A stretch of DNA of 64,000 bases from Ferrimonas sediminicola (lineage in GTDB: Bacteria; Pseudomonadota; Gammaproteobacteria; Enterobacterales; Shewanellaceae). A model generated the notes under the pieces. That model ran no database searches, was not told the origin of the DNA, and worked only from the letters and a program-made list of their open reading frames with translations. How positions within the stretch are numbered: position 1 is the stretch's first letter; the number at the start of each line of letters is the position of its first letter. Positions 55,037 through 63,915 of this stretch are shown one piece after another. A program made the position numbers and the translations under genes. The DNA is taken from assembly GCF_005116715.1 (NCBI RefSeq), contig NZ_SWCI01000013.1, positions 24,879 through 88,878 on the forward strand, read 5' to 3'.

Positions 55037-55789
55037 ATGCGTTTTCTGAAGTATGGCCTGGGCGCCCTGGTGCTCTACCTGGTGTTCCTGGTGGTAACGG
55101 TGCCCGTTGGGCTGGTATGGCAGTGGGTGCCCAAACCCCAGGGCGTACAGCTCCAGGGCCTGGATGGCACCCTCTGGTCGGGACGCGCCGACCGGTTGAC
55201 GGTGGCAGGCCGCCGCCTGGAGAGCCTGACCTGGGAGGTGGATCCCTGGTCACTGCTTGGGGGCCGGGTGGAGGCTGTGGTGGCGGTTGCCGGTGATGTT
55301 CAGGGCAGGGGGACCGTCAGCTACGGCCTGTCGGGCCTGGCGCTACAGGGAGTGAGGCTGGAGAGCCCCATAGGCACCCTGGTCGGTAATCGTCGGCTGC
55401 CATTTCGGACCAAGGTGACGGGAGAGGTTCAGCTGAATCTGGCCGAAGGCAGTCAGGGCCAGCCCTGGTGCGATCGCCTAAGCGGCCGCATCCTGGTTCA
55501 GCAATTGGACGTCAACAACCAGTATGGCGCCTTTCCCCTCGGCAACCTGGCGGGGACCCTGAGTTGCAGTCAGGGAAACCTTAAGCTAACCATGACCGAG
55601 CGGGATAACCGCATCGGCGTTGCCGGCACCGCGCTGCTCAAGGGCAACATGGAGGTACAGCTGGACGCCAGCATTCGGGCGACCGTTGACCAGCCGGAGG
55701 CGATGGCCAACTCCCTGGATTTTCTGGGGCAGCCGGACGCCAGTGGCGCCTACCCTCTGCGCTACTCCGGGCGTCTGCCTGGGTTCTGA
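55037..55789 (+). CDS. gspN: Type II secretion protein GspN
   Basis: This accessory inner-membrane protein has 250 residues. One N-terminal helix and a long periplasmic beta-rich domain with GLDGTLWSGRADRL and SGLALQGVRLESPIG segments match the family. It starts 1 bp after gspM and is the last gene of the operon; a terminator follows within 10 bp. Confidence 0.9.
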   Translation: MRFLKYGLGALVLYLVFLVVTVPVGLVWQWVPKPQGVQLQGLDGTLWSGRADRLTVAGRRLESLTWEVDPWSLLGGRVEAVVAVAGDVQGRGTVSYGLSGLALQGVRLESPIGTLVGNRRLPFRTKVTGEVQLNLAEGSQGQPWCDRLSGRILVQQLDVNNQYGAFPLGNLAGTLSCSQGNLKLTMTERDNRIGVAGTALLKGNMEVQLDASIRATVDQPEAMANSLDFLGQPDASGAYPLRYSGRLPGF

Positions 55790-55796
55790 CTATGGT

Positions 55797-55824
55797 GGGA
55801 CGCGTCGGCGTCCCTTTTGTTTTG
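55797..55824 (+). terminator. Terminator of the gsp operon
   Basis: GGGACGC-GTCG-GCGTCCC is a perfect 7-bp stem followed by TTTTGTTTTG. Confidence 0.9.
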
Positions 55825-55892
55825 TGACGGATATCAAATCGACCAGCGAATGTGTATCCTAGTCCAACCCCAGACAGACGACCCAGGACGCG

Positions 55893-56444
55893 ATGAGCTC
55901 GAAAGCCAAACCCCGTATTCTTCATACCGAACTGGTGGCCAGCAGCCGGTTGTTCCGGGTAGAGCAGGTGCACCTGCAGTTCAGCAACGGCGTAGAGCGG
56001 GTGTATGAGAGGATGCAGGGGGGCAACCGCGGTGCCGTCATGGTGGTGCCCATGCTGGATGAACACACCGTGCTGCTGGTTAAGGAGTACGCCGTGGGCA
56101 CGGAAACCTACGAGCTGGGATTCGTCAAGGGGTTGATCGACCCGGGCGAGAGTGTCATCGAGGCCGCCAACCGCGAGCTGCAGGAGGAGGCGGGGTTCTG
56201 TGCCCAGACCCTCACCCCCCTGATGGAGGTTGCCCTGGCCCCGGGGTACTTTTCGAGCAAGATGCAGATCTTACTGGCGCAGGGACTGAACCCCAGTAAG
56301 TTGGAAGGTGATGAGCCTGAGCCGCTGGAACTGGTGCCCTGGCCCATCGAGGATCTGGATGGCTTGCTGGCGCGCCCCGACTTCAATGAGTCCCGCGCCA
56401 TCAGTGCCTTGTTTTTGGCAAGGAAAGCGCTGAAACTTAGTTGA
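55893..56444 (+). CDS. nudE: ADP compounds hydrolase NudE
   Basis: This Nudix hydrolase acts on ADP-ribose, Ap3A and NADH. It has 183 residues. The Nudix box is complete: GLIDPGES then seven residues then REL and QEEAG. The GspN-NudE-CysQ order is widespread in gammaproteobacteria. Confidence 0.92.
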   Translation: MSSKAKPRILHTELVASSRLFRVEQVHLQFSNGVERVYERMQGGNRGAVMVVPMLDEHTVLLVKEYAVGTETYELGFVKGLIDPGESVIEAANRELQEEAGFCAQTLTPLMEVALAPGYFSSKMQILLAQGLNPSKLEGDEPEPLELVPWPIEDLDGLLARPDFNESRAISALFLARKALKLS

Positions 56445-56469
56445 AGTAAGACCGCAGTAGGTAGAGGTT

Positions 56470-57282
56470 TTGGAAAGCATCAGCACCCTGTTGGAACCCG
56501 CCATTGAAATTGCCCGACAGGCGGGGGAGCGGATCCGCGAGATCTACGAAGAGGGCCAGTTTCAGGAGATCATCAAGTCCGACAACACCCCGGTGACCAC
56601 CGCGGATCTGGCGGCTCATGATCTCATCGTCTCCGCCCTGACCCGGTTGGCGCCGGAGATCCCCATCCTCTCCGAGGAGGACGCCGACATCCCCCTCTCC
56701 GAGCGCCGACGGTGGCGAAGGTACTGGTTGATTGATCCCCTGGATGGCACCCAGGAGTTTATCGCCGGCAGTGGCGATTTCGCGGTAAACATCGCCCTGG
56801 TGGAGAACCACAAACCGATCATGGGGGTGGTCTATGCCCCCATCTCCCGGGTCTGTTACTTCGCTATCCAGGGACGGGGCGCCTTCAAACGCAGCGACGG
56901 CAGAGATACCCGGATACATACCCGTGACGGCAGCGAGGCGAAGCGGGAGATGGTGATTGCCGTCAGCCGCCGCCAGCAGCTGGAGGCGGTGACCCAACTG
57001 CTGGAGAGCGGTCGCAACTACCGTTTTATCCCCTTCGGCAGCGCCTCCCTCAAGAGCTGCATGGTGGCCGAAGGCGAAGCGGATCTCTACCTGAGGCTGG
57101 GACCGACCGGAGAGTGGGATACCGGCGCATCGCAGTGCATCGTCGAACAGGCCGGCGGGCGCATCCTCGACATCGATCTCAACCCGCTCTCCTACAACCA
57201 GCGGGAGAGCCTGGAGAACCCAAATTACCTGGTGCTCGGGGCCCCCGAGTTGCCGTGGAATAGCATCCTGCAACACGGTTAA
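56470..57282 (+). CDS. cysQ: 3'(2'),5'-bisphosphate nucleotidase CysQ
   Basis: CysQ removes the 3' phosphate from PAP and PAPS, which keeps sulfate assimilation intermediates low. It has 270 residues from a TTG start behind GTAGAGG. The metal motifs of the lithium-sensitive phosphatase family are EEDAD, DPLDGTQEF and GEWDTGASQCIVEQAGG. It follows nudE by 25 bp. Confidence 0.93.
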   Translation: MESISTLLEPAIEIARQAGERIREIYEEGQFQEIIKSDNTPVTTADLAAHDLIVSALTRLAPEIPILSEEDADIPLSERRRWRRYWLIDPLDGTQEFIAGSGDFAVNIALVENHKPIMGVVYAPISRVCYFAIQGRGAFKRSDGRDTRIHTRDGSEAKREMVIAVSRRQQLEAVTQLLESGRNYRFIPFGSASLKSCMVAEGEADLYLRLGPTGEWDTGASQCIVEQAGGRILDIDLNPLSYNQRESLENPNYLVLGAPELPWNSILQHG

Positions 57283-57283
57283 T

Positions 57284-57312
57284 AAAAAAACGGCCCCTAG
57301 GGCCGTTTTTTT
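57284..57312. terminator. Bidirectional terminator between cysQ and mnmH
   Basis: CGGCCC-CTA-GGGCCG is flanked by seven A residues on the left and seven T residues on the right, so it works for both convergent genes. Confidence 0.94.
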
Positions 57313-58408
57313 ATCCTTGCGCTTTGTGGTCCAGCCACTGGTGCACCGCTTGGTGATCACCGCGGAAGATCACCCGCTCCAGCCGCTGCTCCAGCTGGTG
57401 GCGGTACATCGGGTCGTAATAGTGGTTCAGCAGGGCCTGGATCCAGTGGCGGTGGGCATCCAGACTACCTTTCAGCTGATCCTCGAACCCCTGCTGCATT
57501 ACCGCCCTGAGCTCGCGGTGGTGTTGATCCCCCAGCCGCTTCCTGATGCGGTCCATGGCGCTGAGCAGGTGATCCTGGAAATTGGAGAAGCCCAGTGCAT
57601 CGCCGTCTCGACGAATAAAGGCGGCGGCGATGTCGGTGACATAGTCTCTCAGGATCCGCTCTACTCGCTCCTCCTGATTCACCTCCAGCAGCACCAGGGG
57701 GGCCTGCTGCATCCTGCCGTGCATCTCCAGCGGCAGGGACACTCGGCCGATGAGGCGGCTTTCGTCCTCCAGCACCAGCTGGCGTTGGCCCGCCCGGCGG
57801 TGGCGCATCAGCTGCACCGCCAGGTGGTTCTCGAAGTCTATTTGAGTCGGCTGTTCGGTCACCTGGCGGCCAAAGCTGGAGCCCCGGTGGTTGGCCAGCC
57901 CCTCCAGATCGATCATGTCCTGACGTAGCTTGAGGAAGTCGGTTTTTCCACAGCCGGTCATGCCGCCGACGATCCACATGCGGGTCTCTGAGGTGATGCG
58001 GTCGGTCTGCTCCATCAGGAAGGTGCGCATCCCCTTGTAGCCCCCCTCGATGAAGGGGCGTTCGTGGCCCACCTCGGCGATCCATTGTTGGCTGAGCTCG
58101 GAGCGCAGGCCACCCCGGAAGCAGTAGAGAACCGCGTCCGGGTGCTGGTCCAGAAAGCGCTTCCAGGCCTGCTGACGCTGGGCCTTGACCTCGCCCCGCA
58201 CCAGCTTGTGGCCCAGTTCAATGGCGGCCATTTGTCCCTGCCGTTTGTAGCAGGTGCCGACGGCGGCGCGCTCCTGATCATTCATCAACGGCAGGTTGAT
58301 GCTGTTGGGAAATGCGCCCTTGGCAAACTCCACCGGGGCACGCAGATCGATCAGGGGACGGTCGGAGAGCAGCAGCTCCTGATAGTGATCGGCGCCGAGG
58401 GTTTTCAT
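57311..58408 (-). CDS. mnmH: tRNA 2-selenouridine synthase
   Basis: MnmH (SelU, YbbB) replaces sulfur by selenium at wobble uridine 34 of certain tRNAs, using selenophosphate from SelD. It has 365 residues. The rhodanese domain carries Cys96 in LYCFRGGLRS. A P-loop domain follows with GMTGCGKTD (149-157). A longer frame reading into selD is not used; the ATG at 58408 overlaps the selD stop (TGATG). Confidence 0.94.
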   Translation of the reverse strand: MKTLGADHYQELLLSDRPLIDLRAPVEFAKGAFPNSINLPLMNDQERAAVGTCYKRQGQMAAIELGHKLVRGEVKAQRQQAWKRFLDQHPDAVLYCFRGGLRSELSQQWIAEVGHERPFIEGGYKGMRTFLMEQTDRITSETRMWIVGGMTGCGKTDFLKLRQDMIDLEGLANHRGSSFGRQVTEQPTQIDFENHLAVQLMRHRRAGQRQLVLEDESRLIGRVSLPLEMHGRMQQAPLVLLEVNQEERVERILRDYVTDIAAAFIRRDGDALGFSNFQDHLLSAMDRIRKRLGDQHHRELRAVMQQGFEDQLKGSLDAHRHWIQALLNHYYDPMYRHQLEQRLERVIFRGDHQAVHQWLDHKAQG

Positions 58409-59448
58409 CACTCGATCACCTCGATCACCGGTCCGGCCTGTCTGGGTCTGAGTTCGCCGATGGGATGGACCCCTAAACCGGCCTCGGCGAGGAGGGCTTC
58501 GACCTGGCCACAGGCATGCGCTTCCACGGCCACCAGCAGGCCGCCCGAGGTCTGAGGGTCGCACAGTAGGGTGCGGGTGCGCGGGCTCAGCTCAGGCAGC
58601 TTGTGCCCATAGCTGTCGAAGTTTCGGCCGGCCCCTCCGGGGACACAGCCCAGGGCCAGATAGTGATCCACCTGGTCCAGCAAAGGCAGTTTGGCCATCT
58701 TCAGCAGGGCGCTGAGGCCGGCTCCTTCACAGATCTCGGTGAGGTGGCCCGCCAGGCCGAAACCGGTCACGTCGGTCATGGCGCTGACTCCCTCCACCTG
58801 AGCCAGCTGGGCGCCTACCCTGTTCATCTGGCACATCGCTTCCACGGCGATCTGGTCATGCTCATTGGCCAGCTTCTTCTGTTTCTGGGCGGTGGTGAGG
58901 ATGCCGATGCCCAAGGGCTTGGTCAGATAGAGGCGACTGCCGGCGGTGGCGGTATCGTTGCGCTTCAACTGCTTTAGTGGCACCTGTCCGGTGACGGCCA
59001 AGCCGAAGATGGGCTCGGGGGCGTCGATGGAGTGGCCCCCGGCCAGAAGAATGCCGGCATCGCGGCAGGCGGCACGGCCACCTTCGATCACCTGTTGACC
59101 GACTTCCGGCGGCAGCCGGTTTACCGGCCAGCCGAAAATGGCGATCGCCATCATCGGGCTGCCACCCATGGCATAAATGTCGCTGATGGCATTGGTGGCG
59201 GCGATCCGGCCAAAGGTAAAGGGATCATCCACGATGGGCATGAAGAAGTCTGTGGTGCTGATGATGCCTGTGCTGCCATCCAGGTCGTATACCGCTGCAT
59301 CGTCGCGGCTGGCGTTACCGACCAGCAGACGGGCGTCCTCCATGGGAGTCAGCTGACTGCTCAGCAGGGTATCCAGTACCTTGGGGGAGATCTTGCAGCC
59401 ACATCCGGCGCCGTGGCTGTACTCCGTCAGTTTGATCGCATTGCTCAT
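58408..59448 (-). CDS. selD: Selenide, water dikinase (selenophosphate synthase)
   Basis: SelD makes selenophosphate from selenide and ATP. It has 346 residues. The active-site motif is [10 protein letters not shown] with Cys16 and Cys18; the first corresponds to the catalytic Cys17 of E. coli, so this is a cysteine and not a selenocysteine form. ATP-site glycines are in GGHSID. Coupled to mnmH, it supplies selenium for tRNA modification. No selA, selB or selC gene is seen here. A TATCAT -10 lies in the 5' region. Confidence 0.95.
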   Translation of the reverse strand: MSNAIKLTEYSHGAGCGCKISPKVLDTLLSSQLTPMEDARLLVGNASRDDAAVYDLDGSTGIISTTDFFMPIVDDPFTFGRIAATNAISDIYAMGGSPMMAIAIFGWPVNRLPPEVGQQVIEGGRAACRDAGILLAGGHSIDAPEPIFGLAVTGQVPLKQLKRNDTATAGSRLYLTKPLGIGILTTAQKQKKLANEHDQIAVEAMCQMNRVGAQLAQVEGVSAMTDVTGFGLAGHLTEICEGAGLSALLKMAKLPLLDQVDHYLALGCVPGGAGRNFDSYGHKLPELSPRTRTLLCDPQTSGGLLVAVEAHACGQVEALLAEAGLGVHPIGELRPRQAGPVIEVIE

Positions 59449-59756
59449 CTGGGACTCTGTCGCTTGTGAATCTTTAGGTCAGGGGCAAGATGATACCCCA
59501 AGGCGCCCGGGTTTGGGGTAGCCAACCCGGCAAAAAAACGATTTTTGCCGGAGAGGATTGCGTAGGAGGGTAAGTGGTTACTCACTCCTATCGATGCCAA
59601 TCACCTGACGGTTGCTCGGGCAGTGAGCCCGTCCTCACCCTCTGTAGGGGAAGCCCGGGATCAGAACCAGGGGGTGACCTCGTGGCCTGATCCCGGCTGA
59701 AGATCCGCTGTTGAGCGTGGTGAGATCCGCTGTCCTCAACTGGAGCCCGAGGCCGA
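59449..59756. other. Structured 308-bp intergenic region between desaturase and selD
   Basis: No gene is supported here. Reading from the right it holds an 11-bp direct repeat (AGATCCGCTGT at 59701-59711 and 59723-59733), a perfect 10-bp inverted repeat CCGGGATCAG/CTGATCCCGG (59655-59664 and 59687-59696) around a 22-base loop that can itself pair, and a second hairpin at 59527-59551. It could be the desaturase 3' end with a terminator, a small RNA or a selD leader. Confidence 0.55.
59527..59551. terminator. Hairpin with A/T-rich upper stem
   Basis: CCGGCAAAAA-AACGA-TTTTTGCCGG is a perfect 10-bp stem. The T run is part of the stem, so it may act as a terminator in either direction or as a protein site. 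It lies 79 bp upstream of selD. Confidence 0.55.
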
Positions 59757-60863
59757 CTAGGCGCTGGCCAACTGTTGGCGTAACTTGAGCCACTGCTGCT
59801 GTTGCTCTCTGAGGCAATGCTTCAACTCCTTGAGCCTTGCCCTGGCGCTGGCGTCCAGCTGCCTGCGGGTTTGCTCCAGACCGGCCTGCTTGGCCTGGTA
59901 GTAGTCGCGCATCCGCTCGGTGACACTCTGATACTGTTGCTCCAGAAGGTGAAGCCACTCCTCGGACAATTCCCGGTCCTGAGCCACCGCCCGGCTCTGT
60001 TTGAGCTGCATCTGCAGTTTGGCGGTTTCGATCCGTTCGGCGGGAACCTCCCTCAGGCCACTGGCAAGCCTGAATCGAGCCAGCAGTGCGATCAGCCACT
60101 TGGTTGGGTCGAAGTGGAACCAGCGGATGCCGTTGCGCCAGTCGTGCTCGAAGGTGTGGTGGAAGTTGTGGTAGCCCTCGCCGAAGGTGAACAGGGCCAG
60201 GACGGCGTTGTCGCGGCTGGATTGCTTGTCACTGTAGGGTTGGGTTCCCCAGATATGAGCCAAGGAGTTGATAAAGAAGGTGCCGTGGTGCATCGCCACC
60301 AGGCGGACCACGCCGGCCATCAGCAGGGTTCCCCAGAGATCGCCGATCAGGGCGCCGCACGCCAGGGGCAGGATCACGTTGGTCACCAACACCAGCCAGC
60401 CATAGTGGCGGTGCTGGAACATGACGATGGGATTTTTCTGCAGATCCCGAACATTGGTGTAGTCGGGTTCGCCCTGGTAGTTTCGCAGCATCCAGCCGAT
60501 ATGGCTGTACCAGAAACCGCGGCTGGCACTGTAGGGATCCTTGTGGTCGTCGTCCACGAACTTGTGGTGGCGCCGGTGATCCGATGCCCAGTGCAAGATG
60601 CTGTTTTGCAATGCCATGGCGCCGCCGATGGCCAGGAACCACTGTACGGCCGGGTGGGCCGAGTAGGCCTTGTGGGACCAGAGCCTGTGGTAGCCTGCGG
60701 TAATGGACAGGCCATTCCAGGCCCACAACAGCAGAGCCAGGACCAGGGTTTCACCCTGGTAGCCGACGAGAATCCCATGTAGGGGTGCCAGGGTCAGCGC
60801 CGCCAGGGCCGTGAAGCTGAATATCAGGGTATTGATGAGGATAAGTGGTGGCTTGGAAGTCAT
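59757..60863 (-). CDS. Acyl-CoA delta-9-type fatty acid desaturase
   Basis: This membrane di-iron desaturase makes unsaturated fatty acids aerobically. It has 368 residues from the ATG at 60863. The three histidine boxes are HRLWSH (59-64), HRRHH (96-100) and HNFHH (232-236). The order and spacing match stearoyl-CoA-type desaturases such as DesB/DesC of Pseudomonas. After the enzyme domain comes a charged, Gln/Arg/Leu-rich stretch (about 285-368) predicted as a coiled coil. An upstream ATG at 60887 lies inside the FabR-type operator and is rejected. fabR is divergently transcribed next door. Confidence 0.9.
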   Translation of the reverse strand: MTSKPPLILINTLIFSFTALAALTLAPLHGILVGYQGETLVLALLLWAWNGLSITAGYHRLWSHKAYSAHPAVQWFLAIGGAMALQNSILHWASDHRRHHKFVDDDHKDPYSASRGFWYSHIGWMLRNYQGEPDYTNVRDLQKNPIVMFQHRHYGWLVLVTNVILPLACGALIGDLWGTLLMAGVVRLVAMHHGTFFINSLAHIWGTQPYSDKQSSRDNAVLALFTFGEGYHNFHHTFEHDWRNGIRWFHFDPTKWLIALLARFRLASGLREVPAERIETAKLQMQLKQSRAVAQDRELSEEWLHLLEQQYQSVTERMRDYYQAKQAGLEQTRRQLDASARARLKELKHCLREQQQQWLKLRQQLASA

Positions 60864-60878
60864 CCTTGTTTCTCTCTG

Positions 60879-60896
60879 GGCGTACATCTGTACGCC
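60879..60896. promoter_or_regulatory. FabR/DesT-type operator
   Basis: GGCGTACA-TC-TGTACGCC is a perfect 8+2+8 palindrome. It closely resembles the FabR site pattern described at E. coli fabA and fabB (AGCGTACA-N2-TGT-CGCT, recalled, not checked). It lies 16 bp before the desaturase start and 111 bp before fabR, so it may control both. Confidence 0.78.
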
Positions 60897-61007
60897 ATTT
60901 TGGTGATCTTTGTCCGATAACGCAAGCCGGGGTTGAGTGAGGTCGCAGGTGAGCTTTGGCTCTATTCAAGTTAGAATGCATAAGTTTTTAATTAAGGGTA
61001 GTAAGTC

Positions 61008-61643
61008 ATGGGGATTCGAGCACAGCAGAAGGAGCGTACACGCCGCGCCCTTCTTGATGCTGCGTTTAATCAGCTGAGCGCAGAACGCAGCATCTCCAAC
61101 CTGAGTTTGCGGGAAGTGGCCAGGGAGGCCGGAATTGCCCCTACCTCTTTCTACCGTCACTTCAAAGATATGGAAGAGCTTGGTCTCACCATGGTTGATG
61201 AGGGTGGTCTTACCCTGAGGCAACTGATGCGCAAAGGCCGTCAGCGTGCGGAAGAGGGGGGCAGTGTTATCCGGGCCTCCATCGAAACCTTCATGGAGTT
61301 CATCGACAGCAACCCCAACGTCTTCCGGTTGCTGTTGCGGGAGCGCTCAGGAACCTCGGCGGCGTTCCGCGCTGCGGTGACCCGGGAGATCCGCCATTTC
61401 ATTGATGAACTGAGTGACTATCTGCAGACTCGAGCCTGCCGTCGCCCGGATCTCGCCTATGCCCAGGCGGAAGCCCTGGTGACTCTGGTGTTCGCCAGCG
61501 GCGCAGAAGCCCTGGATCTGAATAAGAAGGAGCGCCAGGCGCTGGCTGAGAGGCTGATCGTGCAGCTGAAGATGATCGCCAAGGGCTCGGAGGCGTTGCA
61601 GCGCAGTGGCCGGGAGCCGGAGCTGGAGAATCTGCCCAAATAG
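61008..61643 (+). CDS. fabR: TetR-family regulator FabR
   Basis: FabR senses the balance of unsaturated and saturated acyl-CoA or acyl-ACP and represses unsaturated fatty acid genes. It has 211 residues. The N-terminal helix-turn-helix includes [28 protein letters not shown], a near match to E. coli FabR. The C-terminal domain binds ligand. It sits beside the desaturase it probably controls, an arrangement also seen for DesT. The ribosome site is weak. Confidence 0.9.
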   Translation: MGIRAQQKERTRRALLDAAFNQLSAERSISNLSLREVAREAGIAPTSFYRHFKDMEELGLTMVDEGGLTLRQLMRKGRQRAEEGGSVIRASIETFMEFIDSNPNVFRLLLRERSGTSAAFRAAVTREIRHFIDELSDYLQTRACRRPDLAYAQAEALVTLVFASGAEALDLNKKERQALAERLIVQLKMIAKGSEALQRSGREPELENLPK

Positions 61644-61644
61644 A

Positions 61645-61670
61645 AAAGACCGCCGATTGGCGGTCTTTCT
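61645..61670. terminator. Bidirectional terminator between fabR and trmA
   Basis: AAAGACCGCC-GATT-GGCGGTCTTT is a perfect 10-bp stem with A and T runs at its base, located between two convergent genes. Confidence 0.9.
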
Positions 61671-61678
61671 CTGTCACG

Positions 61679-62779
61679 TTATTTACGCTCCAGAAGCACG
61701 CCCGCTTCCATATGGTGGGTGTAGGGGAACTGGTCGAACAGCGCCAGCCGGGTCACCTTGTGGGTCTCCCCCAGGGTTTGCAGATTCTCCAGCAGGGTGT
61801 CCGGGTTGCAGGAGATGTAGAGGATCCTGTCGTAGCCCTGCACCATCTGTTCGGTGGCCTTGTCCAGGCCGGCCCGCGGTGGATCCACGAAGATGGTGTT
61901 GCAGTTGTAGCTCTTAAGATCGATTCCCTTGAGGCGATTAAACGCCCTCACCCCGTTCATCGCATCGGTGAAGTCCTCGGCTGACATGCGAATGATGGTG
62001 ACGTTGTCGATGTTGTTGACTGCGATGTTGTGCTGAGCCGACTCCACCGAGGGCTTGGCCAGCTCGGTGGCCAGCACCTGGTCAAAGTTTTGCGCCAGGG
62101 CCAGGGAGAAGTTGCCGTTTCCGCAGTAGAGCTCCAGCAGGTCGCCGTGGCTGTCACGGGTGCAGTCCACCGCCCACTCCAGCATCTTTTCGGCCACCTT
62201 GCCATTGGGCTGGGTGAAGCTGTTCTCGATCTGGCGGTAGTGCATGGGGCGGCCGTGAACATGCAGGGTTTCATCGACGAACTCGCGGTCCAGGCACCAC
62301 TTCTGTTTGCGGGCGCGACCGATGAAGTCCACCTTGTATCCTTCGGCTCTCCAGGTGTCTCGCAACGCACGCACTCCGGCGATCCAGGCATCGTCCAACT
62401 GACGGTGGTAGAGGAGGGAGATCAGCAGCTCGCCGCTCAGGGTTGAGAGGAAATCGACCTGGAACAGTTTGCGACGCAGGTGTTCATGGGGGCGCAGCGC
62501 CTCCATCAGCCTGGGCATAAACTTGTTGATCAGTGCGCTGGCGGGCAGGAACTGGTCGGTGCGCACCTTCTCCCCCTGGGCCTGATCGAACATGATGTAG
62601 TAGAGATCGTCATCATCGTGCCAGACACGAAACTCGGCGCGCATCCGGTAGTGTTTGGGCTCGGAGGGGAACACCTCCAGCTCCGGAGCGTCAAATGGGG
62701 CGAACATCGACCTCATACGCTCACACTTTTCGGCCAACTGTTGTTCATAGTTTGCCGGATCAAGGGCTTTCAGATCCAT
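61679..62779 (-). CDS. trmA: tRNA (uracil-5-)-methyltransferase
   Basis: TrmA methylates U54 to make the T of the T-loop in tRNA. It has 366 residues, as in E. coli. S-adenosylmethionine motifs include [16 protein letters not shown]. The DPPRAGLD segment and the catalytic Cys in [11 protein letters not shown] are present. Divergent from murI; the 132-bp gap between the two genes has no other feature. Confidence 0.96.
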   Translation of the reverse strand: MDLKALDPANYEQQLAEKCERMRSMFAPFDAPELEVFPSEPKHYRMRAEFRVWHDDDDLYYIMFDQAQGEKVRTDQFLPASALINKFMPRLMEALRPHEHLRRKLFQVDFLSTLSGELLISLLYHRQLDDAWIAGVRALRDTWRAEGYKVDFIGRARKQKWCLDREFVDETLHVHGRPMHYRQIENSFTQPNGKVAEKMLEWAVDCTRDSHGDLLELYCGNGNFSLALAQNFDQVLATELAKPSVESAQHNIAVNNIDNVTIIRMSAEDFTDAMNGVRAFNRLKGIDLKSYNCNTIFVDPPRAGLDKATEQMVQGYDRILYISCNPDTLLENLQTLGETHKVTRLALFDQFPYTHHMEAGVLLERK

Positions 62780-62911
62780 GTTTCACTCCGGTGTCTGGAT
62801 TGAGAGAGGGGGAATTCTAACCAAGCCAAAGCTTAAGTCCAGCCCCTTGGTAAATGGCGGGCTCTGTGTGAGAATCAACGCCTATTCCGGTATAGCAACT
62901 GATTCCATCTG

Positions 62912-63697
62912 ATGAGCTCTATTCTGCTGTTCGACTCGGGCGTCGGGGGTCTCTCCATTCTGGAGCACGTACGTGAGGCCTTTCCTCAGTGGCCGGTCCA
63001 CTATCTGGCGGACAACGCCAGGTTCCCCTACGGGGAGCTGGAGGAGGAGAACCTGATCCACGGCTGTGTGCACCTGATTACTACCCTGGTCCGCGAGTTG
63101 ACGCCCGCCATGGTGGTGGTGGCGTGTAATACCGCCAGTACCTTGGCACTCCCGGCATTGAGGTCGGCCCTGCCCATCCCTGTCATTGGCGTGGTGCCGG
63201 CCATCAAGCCGGCGGCGGCGCTCTCCCATACCGGCACCATAGCCCTGCTGGCCACTCCGGGCACGGTCCGTCGCAGCTATACCGATGGACTGATTCAGGA
63301 CTTTGCTCCTCACTGTCGAGTAATACGCCTCGGCAGCAGCGATCTGGTTCGAATGGCCGAGGAGAAGTTGTCGGGGAAGGCCGTCGACACCTCACAACTG
63401 CACAAGGTACTGGCGCCATTGCTGGCCGAGGCTGAGCTGGATGCAGTGGTGCTGGGGTGCACCCACTTTCCGCTGTTGCGGGATGAGATTGGCCAGGTTC
63501 TGGGTCCTAAGGTGCGCTTGGTGGATTCCGGCAGTGCCATTGCCCGACGCGTCGGTACCCTGGTCAATGAAAGTCGCGTCCTCCCCGGTAAGCAGCAGGG
63601 GGGATACTACTGCACCGGGCAGGTACCCTCTGCTGCACTGGCCGGCTACCTTGAAGGGTGCGGGTTGGTTTTCTCGACAAGGATCGCCGCATCTTAA
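62912..63697 (+). CDS. murI: Glutamate racemase
   Basis: MurI makes D-glutamate for peptidoglycan. It has 261 residues. The two catalytic cysteines are Cys72 (ACNTAST) and Cys183 (LGCTHFPLL); Asp8 and Ser9 of FDSGVGG begin the first motif. It is followed by a terminator and then an rRNA promoter region, the usual murI-rrn order. Confidence 0.95.
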   Translation: MSSILLFDSGVGGLSILEHVREAFPQWPVHYLADNARFPYGELEEENLIHGCVHLITTLVRELTPAMVVVACNTASTLALPALRSALPIPVIGVVPAIKPAAALSHTGTIALLATPGTVRRSYTDGLIQDFAPHCRVIRLGSSDLVRMAEEKLSGKAVDTSQLHKVLAPLLAEAELDAVVLGCTHFPLLRDEIGQVLGPKVRLVDSGSAIARRVGTLVNESRVLPGKQQGGYYCTGQVPSAALAGYLEGCGLVFSTRIAAS

Positions 63698-63710
63698 GTC
63701 GAACTGGTTG

Positions 63711-63733
63711 AAAAGATCGCAAAGGATCTTTTT
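63711..63733 (+). terminator. Terminator of murI
   Basis: AAAAGATC-GCAAAG-GATCTTTT forms an 8-bp stem with a short T run, 14 bp after the murI stop. The A/T-rich segment after it may also be an UP element for the rRNA promoter. Confidence 0.72.
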
Positions 63734-63747
63734 GATCGAAAAAGGGG

Positions 63748-63775
63748 TTGCGCGGGGAATTTCCCTCCCTATAAT
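63748..63775 (+). promoter_or_regulatory. rRNA operon promoter P1
   Basis: TTGCGC and TATAAT are separated by 16 bp and followed by a GCGC discriminator, the mark of promoters under stringent and growth-rate control. Confidence 0.88.
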
Positions 63776-63861
63776 GCGCTTCCTGTCGACGGGGCACAGC
63801 GGAAGGAAAACGGCTGCTGAGCAAAACTTCGACACTCGGCGCCAAGGCAGCAAATTAGCCC

Positions 63862-63889
63862 TTGACCGCCACGGAGAGTCGCGTAGAAT
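63862..63889 (+). promoter_or_regulatory. rRNA operon promoter P2
   Basis: TTGACC and TAGAAT are separated by 16 bp and again followed by a GCGC discriminator. P2 lies 114 bp downstream of P1, like tandem rrn promoters of enteric bacteria. Confidence 0.88.
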
Positions 63890-63915
63890 GCGCCTCCTGT
63901 CTCGATGAGAGACAC

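Noticed and set aside
59560..59756. Possible tRNA, including selC, near selD
   Set aside because: The inverted repeats do not form a cloverleaf and no TTCGA T-loop or CCA end is seen.
59635..60099. 154-codon minus-strand frame overlapping the desaturase end and the region upstream of selD
   Set aside because: Most of it is an alternative frame of the desaturase and the rest lies in the structured intergenic region; no ribosome site.
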